The position numbers were made by a program, and so were the translations under genes. Positions 34,587-43,600 of a DNA stretch of 64,000 nt are shown here, piece by piece (position 1 is the stretch's first letter; every line of letters starts with the position of its first letter). This DNA comes from CAWUKT01 sp964352215 (lineage in GTDB: Bacteria > Bacteroidota > Bacteroidia > J057 > JADKCL01). A model generated the notes under the pieces. It saw only the letters and a program-made list of their open reading frames with translations, did no database searches and had not been told where the DNA came from. The DNA is taken from positions 34,199-98,198 of the forward strand of contig CAYGRE010000007.1 of the NCBI GenBank assembly GCA_964352215.1. The letters are read 5' to 3'.

Positions 34587-35179
34587 CGGGGCTTTGTCTG
34601 TAAGCTTGAGATTGTGGACGGTACGCATCAGAATGTGGACTCTGTACATTACCGGGTGGACTTCCGTACGCCAGCGGGTGGATCACTGTACGCCAGCGGG
34701 TGGATTGACGTACGTTGGCGTACAGTTAACTGTACCCTGGCGGGTGGACTTACGTAAGCTGGCGTACAGTGAACTGTACCCTGGCGGGTGGACTCACGTA
34801 CGCTGGAGGGGTGTCCGATGCCATCGAGAGGGTGATCATTGCCCCGCTGGAGGGGCGAGCTGGTACCTGGGAGGGTGATCAAAGGCTCTCCAGGGGGTAG
34901 TTGCTGGTATGCCAGAGGGCCGGGATATGCCTTCCGGAGGGTTCGGTTGGGTATCCCCGAGGGTCGACCCATGCCCCCCGGAGGGCAATAGACTGTACGC
35001 TGGAGGGGGGCAATACACCCGCTCGTGTGCAGTATGGTGTATGCGTGCGGGGGGATTTCCACCCGCTCGTGTATAGTAGTCTGTACTCAGCCGGTAGTAT
35101 ATCTGTACGCTGGTGTACAGTAGTCTGTACTCAGCCGGTAGTATATCTGTACTCAGGTGTACATTAGCATGTTCTCCAC
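34587..35179. repeat. 27-unit, 22-bp periodic degenerate array
   Basis: Units begin at 34587, 34609, 34631, 34653 and then every 22 bp to 35158, except one 21-bp unit at 34851. Most start (A/C)GGG and end in CTGG, CCAG, CTCG or similar, with variable centres rich in GTAC. Twice the units alternate strictly as A/B pairs: 34719-34806, where one B unit holds the palindrome GTACAGTTAACTGTAC, and 35070-35157. The middle units (34807-35003) have very different centres but keep phase. The period rules out simple coding. It fills the gap between the MDR gene and the convergent amidohydrolase; I see no gene in 34503-35196. Confidence 0.9.
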
Positions 35180-35196
35180 AGCCAGGTTGTATCTAC

Positions 35197-36948
35197 TCAC
35201 ATCGACAGCAACCCATACTCCAAAAACCGTCCAAACTTCCTCGTCTTCCCATATCCTTCCACAAAGTCATCCCCTTCGTACACCAATTCCCCACCGACCA
35301 ATACCTGACAAACCACGCCGGGATGCCGATTCACCAACCGCAAATAGTTGTCGAATTCTTCAATGGGCGCCTCCGACACCTCCTCCGAAATCTGATCAAA
35401 CTGCTCGGGATCCAGCACCACCAAATCGGCCATTTCCCCTTCCCGGATATATCCACAATCCAGCCCGAACCAATCCGCCTGTTCTCCCGTCAACCGCCAA
35501 ATACACTTCTCCATGGTCATAATCGGACTTTTCGCCACAATGGAGTCATAGACATTTTTGATCATCCGCAACGGGAAATCGTAAAAGGCCATATTGTTCA
35601 GGTGGGCGCCCGAATCGGCAAAACTGATCAGATTATAGGGAAAATTATAGAGCCTGGGATAGCGTTCGGGCCGGTCGTTGGCAATGGTAGTGGTCCAGCG
35701 GATCTCTTTGTCATGCTCCACCACGAGATCGAGAAAGGTATCTACGGGATGATCCCCCCGCGCTTCAGCGATCTGGAAAAAGTCCTTGCCGACCAGGCTT
35801 TCGTCCGGACATTTAAGGATAACGGCCGTGCTCAGATCCCGGTGCCAGACCTTCGGCGCAAACTTCTTCTTGATCTCCGCCTTGAACTTTTTCCGAAACT
35901 CAGGATCACGGATCAGGTCGTTACGCTCATCGAGGTTCTTGGCCAAATGCCGCATCGCTTCACCCGAAGGGAATTCCTCAAACATCACCGAATCGACCCC
36001 ATCATAATACACGGTAAAAGGAACGGGAGGCGATTGCATCCGAAAATCGGCCCGCAGCATCCGGTTAAACATTCGACTCGCAAACCCAACCACCCCAAAG
36101 AGATATCGGTCGCCGATCATGTCCATCAGCGCAATCATAGTCGTCTTCAGCGGTTTCCGAAAGACCCCGGTGCTGGCCATCATATAGCGTACCGCATTGA
36201 CACGGGTGACCAGATTGGGCGCTCCCTGAAGAATCGCATTGCGCTGGCGCAACACCTTGATCAACTTCTTCCTTTCCTTCCAACTGGAATAATAGGAGGG
36301 CGTCTTATGAGACCAGAAGGCATCGCCATCCAGTTTGTCCCAGGGATTGTCCATGGTCGACAGTCCCAAAAACCCCTCATCCAATGCCTCATTGAGCAGG
36401 CGTTCCATCGACTCCTCTTCTGCCGGAGTGGCCTTTTCATTTTCCGTGACCGATCGCTTCATCCCCATCACCTTGGTCCGCAAATCCGAATGCCCCAGGA
36501 AAGAAGCGATGTTGACCCCGAGCGGGAGTTGGCCAATATGGGCCTTCCATTCCCCCGGCGTTGTCCAGGTTTTGTCTTTCTCAAGCAGGGGGAGCATGAT
36601 TTCGCGGGGAATAGCTTCGACTCGGGTGAAAGAATCCGAGGTGTCCACCGGGTTGTTGTAAATGGCAGAAACCGAACAACTGCCGAGGACGATCGATGTC
36701 ACCCCATGCCGGGCCGATTCCTTAAGGCCGGGAGAGGCGAGGACTTCCGCATCGTAATGGGTATGGGAGTCGATGAAACCGGGGACCACCCATTTGCCCT
36801 TGGCATCAATCACGGTGGCGGAGGCCGGAACCGGGATCGGTTCCTTGCTCAGAATGGCCACTTTCCCGTCCCGGATCAGAATATGCATGACCGAGGCTTT
36901 TTCCTTGGCGGAGCCAGTGAAGAGGAGGCCGTTTTCGATTAAGATCAA
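35197..36948 (-). CDS. D-aminoacylase-like amidohydrolase
   Basis: A 583-residue amidohydrolase-superfamily enzyme of the N-acyl-D-amino-acid deacylase type. The N-terminal beta sandwich leads to G-F-I-D-S-H-T-H-Y-D-A-E, the paired His metal ligands, and the C-terminal return strand has M-A-D-L-V-V-L-D-P-E-Q. The family removes acyl groups from N-acyl D-amino acids or acts on related amides; specificity cannot be read here. No signal peptide is seen. The start overlaps the stop of the Uma2 gene by four bases, so the two are cotranscribed. Confidence 0.88.
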   Translation of the reverse strand: MILIENGLLFTGSAKEKASVMHILIRDGKVAILSKEPIPVPASATVIDAKGKWVVPGFIDSHTHYDAEVLASPGLKESARHGVTSIVLGSCSVSAIYNNPVDTSDSFTRVEAIPREIMLPLLEKDKTWTTPGEWKAHIGQLPLGVNIASFLGHSDLRTKVMGMKRSVTENEKATPAEEESMERLLNEALDEGFLGLSTMDNPWDKLDGDAFWSHKTPSYYSSWKERKKLIKVLRQRNAILQGAPNLVTRVNAVRYMMASTGVFRKPLKTTMIALMDMIGDRYLFGVVGFASRMFNRMLRADFRMQSPPVPFTVYYDGVDSVMFEEFPSGEAMRHLAKNLDERNDLIRDPEFRKKFKAEIKKKFAPKVWHRDLSTAVILKCPDESLVGKDFFQIAEARGDHPVDTFLDLVVEHDKEIRWTTTIANDRPERYPRLYNFPYNLISFADSGAHLNNMAFYDFPLRMIKNVYDSIVAKSPIMTMEKCIWRLTGEQADWFGLDCGYIREGEMADLVVLDPEQFDQISEEVSEAPIEEFDNYLRLVNRHPGVVCQVLVGGELVYEGDDFVEGYGKTRKFGRFLEYGLLSM

Positions 36949-37523
36949 TCTTTAAAAATTTGGTTCAAGTCACCCTTGATTTCGGGGAAGGTCGGGGATT
37001 GAATAAAGTCTCTCGCAATATGTGACTTCAGCAGGGAAAACTTTCCGGTATCCAGCACATATTGATCCAGGCGACCATGGACCGGATCAACTACCCAGTA
37101 TTCTTTTACTCCAGCCTCTTCGTAAAGGTCATATTTTTCTCCCAGGTCCTTTTGAGAAGTGGAAGGCGACAATATCTCCACTACCAAATCGGGTGCCCCA
37201 ACACAGCCCTTTTCATCAAGTTTTGACTGGTCACAAATTATACAAACGTCTGGCTGGACCACTGTGAAAGTCTCTTCATCTTTGGTTGACAACAACCGCA
37301 CATCAAAAGGGGCATGGTAAATCTTATAAGGACCATTAACTACTTTGGGAAGTAAAAAGTAGAGCAGCATGGAACTGACCTGCTGGTGTCTCCTGCCGGG
37401 AGTGGACGGCATGCAAAAGACCTTTCCCTTGATCAACTCTACATACTCTCCCAATTGCCACTTGAGGTAATCGGCATAAGAATACTTTTTGCGGAGGTCC
37501 AATTGATCAATGGAAGTAATCAT
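36945..37523 (-). CDS. Uma2-family putative endonuclease
   Basis: A 192-residue restriction-endonuclease-like fold protein (former DUF820). The core has P-D-V-C-I-I-C-D, G-A-P-D-L-V-V-E-I-L-S-P-S-T, K-x-x-x-Y and V-K-E-Y-W-V-V-D-P, matching the PD-(D/E)xK arrangement. These proteins are common in cyanobacteria and Bacteroidota, with unknown cellular role. It precedes and overlaps the amidohydrolase gene by four bases, an association with no obvious functional meaning. Confidence 0.88.
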   Translation of the reverse strand: MITSIDQLDLRKKYSYADYLKWQLGEYVELIKGKVFCMPSTPGRRHQQVSSMLLYFLLPKVVNGPYKIYHAPFDVRLLSTKDEETFTVVQPDVCIICDQSKLDEKGCVGAPDLVVEILSPSTSQKDLGEKYDLYEEAGVKEYWVVDPVHGRLDQYVLDTGKFSLLKSHIARDFIQSPTFPEIKGDLNQIFKD

Positions 37524-37577
37524 ACTTAAAAATAAGCAATTTTATTCATTCCCATCTTATACCTATTTTGCAAAACT

Positions 37578-37991
37578 ATGAACCAGAATCAGCTCCACCT
37601 GCCTTTTTCCATAGATGACGACACCACCGGACTGACCGAGGTGGAGGGAATTCTCCATCCTGAAGCCTCCGATTTGAGACTGGAATTCCAAATGAAGGAC
37701 GGTGTCTTTGGCATCATCAAAGGCAAGGCAAAATCCATACGTATTCCCTACGAAGAGATCGGTGATGCCACCCTTAAATCCGGCTTTTGGGGAACTTACC
37801 TGACCCTCCAGGTAAACAATATGAATATCCTTTCCGAGATTCCTTTCACCAAGGGCGGTAGGGCCAAACTGAAAGTCAAGCGGCGGGACCGGGAAATAGG
37901 CCAGGCTGTACAGGCATTCCTGGAAGAAAAACTGGGCATTGGGCAGAATAGTTTGCCTGGGGATAGTCGGCCTCGTCCATTTTATGAATGA
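37578..37991 (+). CDS. Conserved-looking hypothetical protein
   Basis: 137 residues, soluble, with no recognised family. The pattern suggests a small beta-rich domain: L-T-E-V-E-G-I-L-H, D-L-R-L-E-F-Q-M-K-D-G-V-F-G-I, I-R-I-P-Y-E-E-I, T-Y-L-T-L-Q-V and a basic helix K-V-K-R-R-D-R-E-I-G-Q-A-V-Q-A-F-L-E-E-K. A PH-like fold is possible. A TATTTTG element lies 9 bp before the ATG. The gene is divergent from Uma2 and convergent with pbpC. Confidence 0.6.
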   Translation: MNQNQLHLPFSIDDDTTGLTEVEGILHPEASDLRLEFQMKDGVFGIIKGKAKSIRIPYEEIGDATLKSGFWGTYLTLQVNNMNILSEIPFTKGGRAKLKVKRRDREIGQAVQAFLEEKLGIGQNSLPGDSRPRPFYE

Positions 37992-38014
37992 GAAGGGGTT
38001 TTTTCAGCCCCTCA

Positions 38015-38062
38015 CAGACACAGCCTTTCACAGACACAGCCTTTCACAGATACAGCCTTTCA
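38015..38062. repeat. Three 16-bp units at the pbpC stop
   Basis: On the pbpC strand the unit TGAAAGGCTGTGTCTG (or TGAAAGGCTGTATCTG) repeats three times, and the first TGA is the pbpC stop codon. Period is exactly 16 bp. The array fills the gap to the convergent gene. Confidence 0.9.
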
Positions 38063-40597
38063 CAAATTTATCTCAACCACCGCACCATCAAAGTCCTTGA
38101 CCAAGGCCGCCTTCCCATCCGTCCGGCCCTTGTCATCCATACAGGTGATTTTCACCCGCCCCCGCGGCGGATCAATGGCAAAATTCGCACCCGCCCGCGA
38201 AGCACCCATGTACTTCCCATTCACATACCAAAAGACCTGGTCAATGCCTTCCCCGATCTTCGTCCGAACCATCAATGGCTCTCCCTCCTCTAAATAATAG
38301 GTCGCCCCTTCCTCAACCGTCGCAATCTCCGGCCCCACACCGGAAAACACGGCCTGACAATTGGGGTTGTGCCGGGGAGGCTTCCGGTAGGGGAGGTCTT
38401 CTTCTGCGTACCAATTGGCGAGGTCCGGAGGCAGAAAGGGGTACAAAACACGCCTCAGTCCTTCCTGGGGAGCGCATCCGGTGCAATACTGAATGGTTGC
38501 TTCGGCGTCGGTGAGGACTTCCCGCAAATGTTGGCAAGGCCTGCGTTGGGTCACTCCCTGGATGGCCGGTCCCTGGACCAGTTGCTTGCAGTGCGGGCCG
38601 GGGTGGTCACCGGTCTCGGTGCAAAATTTACGGATCTCGATCCGCGCTGGCTGCTCAAACCAATCCGGGGTTCCGGGTGGTGGTGCCGGGGAAATGCGAT
38701 GGGCTTCTGTAAACAAATCCACCAGCAGGGGAACGGAAACGGAAGCACCACTCATGCTGAGGACGGGGGTGCCATCCATATTGCCAAACCAAACCCCGAT
38801 CGTATAGCGGGGATTGTAGCCAATGGCCCAGGCATCCCGCCGCCCGAAACTGGTCCCGGTTTTCCAGGCGATTTTCGGGAGGTCGGTACGTTCTAACAAT
38901 TCATTGGGAAGGTCGGGGCGTTGGAGCCCGGAGAGGATATCGGTGATCATCCAGGCCGCCTCCGGGCTACAGACCTGGGCAGAGCCTGACCAGTCATGGT
39001 TCGGATAAAGGGAAGGGTTGTAGTCGTCAAAAGAATGCTTCAGGTATTGGAGTCGGCGGAGTTGGCCCTTGTGGGCAAAGGCGGCATACAGGGTGACCAA
39101 TTCTTCCAAACTGGCCCCACAACCCCCCAGGGCCAGGGATAACCCGAACTGAGAAGTGTAGCGGTCGATGCTTTTGAATCCAGCTTGTTGCAGCAGGCTG
39201 ATGAAGCGGGTCAGGCCCACTGCTTGCAAAGTCCGGACCGCCGGGATATTCAGGGAGGTTTGCAGGGCTTCCTGCAAGCGAATTTGTCCCCGGTAGCTGC
39301 GGTCGTAGTTGACCGGGGAAAAATCGGCATAGACGGTCGGGACATCGAGGAGCATAGAGTTGGGGTGGAAGTTCCCATCGTCCATGGCGCGGGCATAAAT
39401 CAGGGGTTTCAGGGTGGAGCCGGGGGAGCGATGTGCTTTGATGGCGTCCACCTGACCGAGGGCGGCACGGTCCTGGAAGTCTGCCGAGGCACAATAGGCC
39501 TTGACCTCCATGGTTGTATTGTCAACAATGAGGACAGCCCCGTTGGTCAGGCCGATGTTCCGGTGCTGCTGCACATGGCGCTGGAGCAGGGCTTGCGCCT
39601 GGCGCTGGACCTCCGGGTCAATGGTGGTAGGGACAAATTCACCAATTCGGTATTGCCTGGCGCGGTAGGCAAATTGAGGGGCGGCATTGGGAATGGCGTG
39701 GCGGGCGTGGTGCAGGGGTTCATGAATCGCATCCATCAAAGCCGCTGCCGGGAAAACATCATCGTCCATGAAGCGGCGGAGCCATTTGTCCCGGGCCTGG
39801 GTGGCAGCTTCAGGATTGCGGTCGGGACGCAGGGAATTGGGGCGGTTGGGAATGACGGTGAACAAGGTGGATTGACCGAGACTGAGATGGGCGGGGGGCT
39901 GGTCAAAATAAAGGTAGGAAGCTGCCTTGACGCCTTCGACATTGCCACCCATGGGAATGTAGCTCAGGTACATCTCCAGGATCTCAGTCTTTGAATAGGT
40001 CCATTCCAGTTGCAAAGCCCGGAACATTTCCACCATTTTGTTGCCAAAGGTGCGGGGCTTGGGTTCCATCATGCGGGCTACCTGCATGGTGATGGTGGAG
40101 GCACCGGAGACCCGATGGCCCGAAAAGACATTGCTAAACCCGGCTCTGACAATGGCCAATGGATTGACCCCAGGGTGGGACCAGAACCAGCGGTCTTCTT
40201 TTTCGATCAGCGCCTTGATCAGGTCTTGCGGCACCTCATCCGGGGAGGTACGCATCCGCCATTTGTCATCGTCGGTCAGGTAAGCGGTGACGAGAGAGCC
40301 GTCGTTGGCGAGGATGACCTGGGAAAATTGCTTTTGCGGGGGGAGAGGATAGAGGGCATTCAGGAAAATGAACCAGAGGAAAAGGCTGACGAGGAGAATG
40401 CCCAGGTTCTTCCAGCCCATGCTGCGTTGGAAGCCTTGGTAGAGTAGAGTTGGGAATCTTTTGAATTGGTGAATAGCCCTATTTACTCTGTGTCTGAATC
40501 CGTCAGAAGTATGTCCTGAAACGGCACCGGAGTCGGTGGGATTAGCATTTGATCCCTTCTCAATATCTGACTTAGATATGTTGGGTTCGTTGTTCAT
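38060..40597 (-). CDS. pbpC: Penicillin-binding protein 1C
   Basis: An 845-residue bifunctional murein synthase. A membrane anchor lies near residues 64-82. The glycosyltransferase domain has E-D-R-W-F-W-S-H-P-G-V-N and G-A-S-T-I-T-M-Q-V-A-R. The transpeptidase has S-P-G-S-T-L-K-P-L-I-Y-A (S-x-x-K), S-L-N-I-P and K-T-G-T-S. A BiPBP_C-type beta domain closes it. It follows the alpha-2-macroglobulin gene on the same strand, the pairing known from E. coli yfhM-pbpC. The start at 40597 is uncertain: a near copy of the first 17 codons, out of frame by one base, lies upstream to 40698. Confidence 0.95.
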   Translation of the reverse strand: MNNEPNISKSDIEKGSNANPTDSGAVSGHTSDGFRHRVNRAIHQFKRFPTLLYQGFQRSMGWKNLGILLVSLFLWFIFLNALYPLPPQKQFSQVILANDGSLVTAYLTDDDKWRMRTSPDEVPQDLIKALIEKEDRWFWSHPGVNPLAIVRAGFSNVFSGHRVSGASTITMQVARMMEPKPRTFGNKMVEMFRALQLEWTYSKTEILEMYLSYIPMGGNVEGVKAASYLYFDQPPAHLSLGQSTLFTVIPNRPNSLRPDRNPEAATQARDKWLRRFMDDDVFPAAALMDAIHEPLHHARHAIPNAAPQFAYRARQYRIGEFVPTTIDPEVQRQAQALLQRHVQQHRNIGLTNGAVLIVDNTTMEVKAYCASADFQDRAALGQVDAIKAHRSPGSTLKPLIYARAMDDGNFHPNSMLLDVPTVYADFSPVNYDRSYRGQIRLQEALQTSLNIPAVRTLQAVGLTRFISLLQQAGFKSIDRYTSQFGLSLALGGCGASLEELVTLYAAFAHKGQLRRLQYLKHSFDDYNPSLYPNHDWSGSAQVCSPEAAWMITDILSGLQRPDLPNELLERTDLPKIAWKTGTSFGRRDAWAIGYNPRYTIGVWFGNMDGTPVLSMSGASVSVPLLVDLFTEAHRISPAPPPGTPDWFEQPARIEIRKFCTETGDHPGPHCKQLVQGPAIQGVTQRRPCQHLREVLTDAEATIQYCTGCAPQEGLRRVLYPFLPPDLANWYAEEDLPYRKPPRHNPNCQAVFSGVGPEIATVEEGATYYLEEGEPLMVRTKIGEGIDQVFWYVNGKYMGASRAGANFAIDPPRGRVKITCMDDKGRTDGKAALVKDFDGAVVEINL

Positions 40598-40698
40598 TGC
40601 TGATCCGAAACCTTCTCGGGTTTAGATATGTTGGGTTCGTTGTTCATTGCTGATACTGAAACCTTGTCGGGTTTAGATATATTGGGTTTCTGGGTCAT
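40590..40698 (-). repeat. 50/51-bp repeats at the pbpC start with a frameshift
   Basis: Reading down the minus strand from 40698, a 51-bp copy (starting M-T-Q-K-P-N-I-S-K-P-D-K), a 50-bp copy (M-N-N-E-P-N-I-S-K-P-E-K) and the pbpC start itself (M-N-N-E-P-N-I-S-K-S-D) follow in tandem. The second copy has lost one base, so a start at 40698, one base past the alpha-2-macroglobulin stop, now ends at a TGA. Adding one base would restore one long frame. Confidence 0.9.
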
Positions 40699-40699
40699 A

Positions 40700-43600
40700 T
40701 CATTCCCCCGCCCCAGCCGGCGCATTCAACATATTCCTTTTGATCAAATCCATAAAAGGGCTCTCTTCATCCAGCGCATTCCACACCGCCTGGAACCGTT
40801 CCTCCGCCGCATCCCGGCAATCGGGATGCAAAGAAGGCGCCAGCCGGAAGGGGAGGGGAGCCTCCGGATCCAGAATCCGAATGGTATCGCTGCCGGACCG
40901 GCACCAGATACCGGGGTCGTACATCGCCTCCGCCAATACCGGAGGATACAGGTATTTCCCCTGGCTCACACAACGCACCAGGTAGGTATATTTCTTTTGC
41001 TTGCCTTTGGAAAGGTAGAGGTAGAACAAGGCCCGGTCGTCACGGTAGTCAGAATGATCCCATTGGTTGAATTCCCCCTGCATGAAATCAAAGGCATCGG
41101 GCCGGATGCGGCCATTTTCAATCTCAAAGCCAGCGGGTACGAGGTCAACCAGGGCGATATTCTCAATACTTGTCCTGGGCGCATAGACCATCAATTCCAC
41201 CAGGAACATTTCCCCTTGCCGGAAGACGGGCTCAAATATCTCTTCACCCTGGGTGGTCAGGATCCTGCGTTCCACCTTCAAATCGCGGTGTGCATGGGCT
41301 TGCGTGGCTGCGGCACCACTGGGAATCCCGCGGAGTTGCCAGGTGTAATTGGCTTCACCATCCCCGGTGGCCGTCAGTTTGACGGTCTTCCCCAGCCAAT
41401 TGCGGCTGGTCATTTCCCAGTCCTTGCCATTGAAGGCCCCGACCTTTTGCCCATCCACCTCCACCTGGACATTCAACTGCAACCCGGACTTCTGCTCCGC
41501 CAGTTTGCCCATGGCCAGGAAAGTCCAGGCCCGGTCCTGGGTACTGATGATGTCCAGACTCTGCTCCAAAAACTCAAAGCTGGTCTTCACCAGGGGATGG
41601 TCCGGGTCAGCGGTTCCCATCACAAAAAGGACCAGGGCATTGCTTCTCACCTCCGAATCAAAATTCCCTCCGGTGCGCCGCTCAGGGCGTTCATACATCA
41701 GGTCCTTGGGAATGAGTGCCTGGAAAGCTTGCTCATTTCCGATCAGCGAAAATGCACCCGCCAGCAGGACCTTGCTCTCCCAGGCCAGTTTTTCCGGCTT
41801 GGACTTGTAGAGGTTCATAATGCTCAGCTCGGGTTGTTCCGCCAATGCGAGTACATACAACGAATAGACCAATTCCTTCTTTACCTTTTCCTCCTGCTGG
41901 TAACCATTGGCATCGTAGTAACTGATGATTTCGGTTGACTGCTGCCCACATTGGTCTTTGAGGTAATCCAGCATTCTCGCCAGGGTATTCTCGTTGACCG
42001 GGTAGGCCTTCTTTTTAGCTTCGACCAGGAAATGCGTCACATAAGCGGTCGTCCACCAGGAATAACTACTTCCCCCCGGCCAGGTATCCACCGAACCATT
42101 GTAATTCACCCTTCCTTCGAGCCTTTTGATACCATTCCGAATATTCTCCACGGTCTTCCCCAGCTTACTTTGTCCGGTAGGGTCCTGCTCGTCCAGCAAG
42201 TCAGGAGCCACCAAAGCAGCGATCTCAGGTAAATACAGTTGCGGGAACAATTGGGAGGTCAGCTGTTCTGAGCATCCGTGGGGGTAGGAGAGGAGGTAGT
42301 CGATATGCTCGGCAAATTTCAATGCGAAGCCATGGCTGATCATGATGCGGCTGGATTGAATCTCGGGGTAATAACCCACCGGAATGGTGAATTCTTTGCT
42401 CTCTCCCGCTTTGATGGAGCCGGTTCCACCGACCGATTCAAAGGCCGCCGGCGGCCGGACTGCCAGTTCAAATTCCTGGACCCGGTCTTCGTCCCCACTC
42501 AATTCAAAGCGGAGTTTTCCCACTCCGATGCCTTTGGTCGTCCGCACCGGGAAGCCGACCGTACCTGCAGCCTGGGCGCCCAGGCTCAATTCCTGTTCAG
42601 CGGGGCCGTCCAGCACCAGCGGCCCAGCGACCGTGAGTTTTGCCCGCACCTTGACGGAATCCTGGGTGGCATTCATCAGGTTGAGGGGAATGAACATGGA
42701 GTCCCCGGTGGTGACGAACCGGGGGAGACCGGGAACCATAACCACATCGTCGCGGGCGGTCATGGCATCGGTGGCTCTGCCGAAGCGTGAGCCGGTATGC
42801 GCGACCGCCATGAGGCGGATGCGGCCATTGAATTCCTTGGGGATGTCGATGGGAATGCGGGCAACGCCGTCCGGGCCGGCTTCCACGAGACCACTCCAGA
42901 AGGCCATGGGGCGGAATCGTTTGGCGGTGATGGGGTTGAAATTTCCTGCTCTCATGTCATACAATCCAGGTCCACCACCACCACCGGTCGCTCCTTCAGC
43001 AGAAGGGACTTCAGGGAGGAGGAACCGGTAGAGGTCGTAGCTGTCCACCAGCAACTTCCGGGCGGCATAGAAATAGGAAAACGGATCAGGGGTTTCAAAG
43101 CCTTTGATGGCGAGAATCCCTTCGTCCACCGCCGCCAGGGTGACCATCAGGTCTTGCCCGGCCGGGCCGCGCACCGTTACGATGGGCCGGGTTCCCGGTT
43201 CGACCAGCTCGGGGGCATCAATGCGAATGTCCATTTCCCGATAAGATTCTTTAACGTCCAGGTTCAGATAGCCCTGGGCCTTGGTCAGGACGATATTGCT
43301 GGTATTGCGTTGGGGGCGGAAGAGGGTCGCGGAAACGTAGATATTGGGCACGTAACCTGCATTGAGGGGGAGGTTGAGGGTGGCTGTTTTGCGGGGAACG
43401 TCCAGGTAAAAATATTGGTAGACCTTGTCCCGTTCGACCGTCACCAGCATGCGACCGGAAAAAGGGGTACTGAAGACCAGGCGGGCTGTCTCTCCGGTGC
43501 GGTAGGATTCTTTGTCGGCAATGATGACAATGTCTCCCTCAGGATCAGTGGCAAAAGACTCCGATTCCTCGATTTTGGGGCCAAAGACAGTGAATTTCCT

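Noticed and set aside
34450..35167. ORFs with G-G-W-T-like repeats downstream of the MDR gene
   Set aside because: They follow the 22-bp array, whose period is not a multiple of three, so each ORF shifts frame between units.
34587..35179. CRISPR array
   Set aside because: Units are 22 bp with no constant repeat and separate spacer, several adjacent units are near copies, and no cas genes are present.
35113..36942. 609-residue plus-strand ORF
   Set aside because: It is antisense to the amidohydrolase, which has clear metal-binding motifs; the plus-strand product is His/Pro/Arg-rich without domains.
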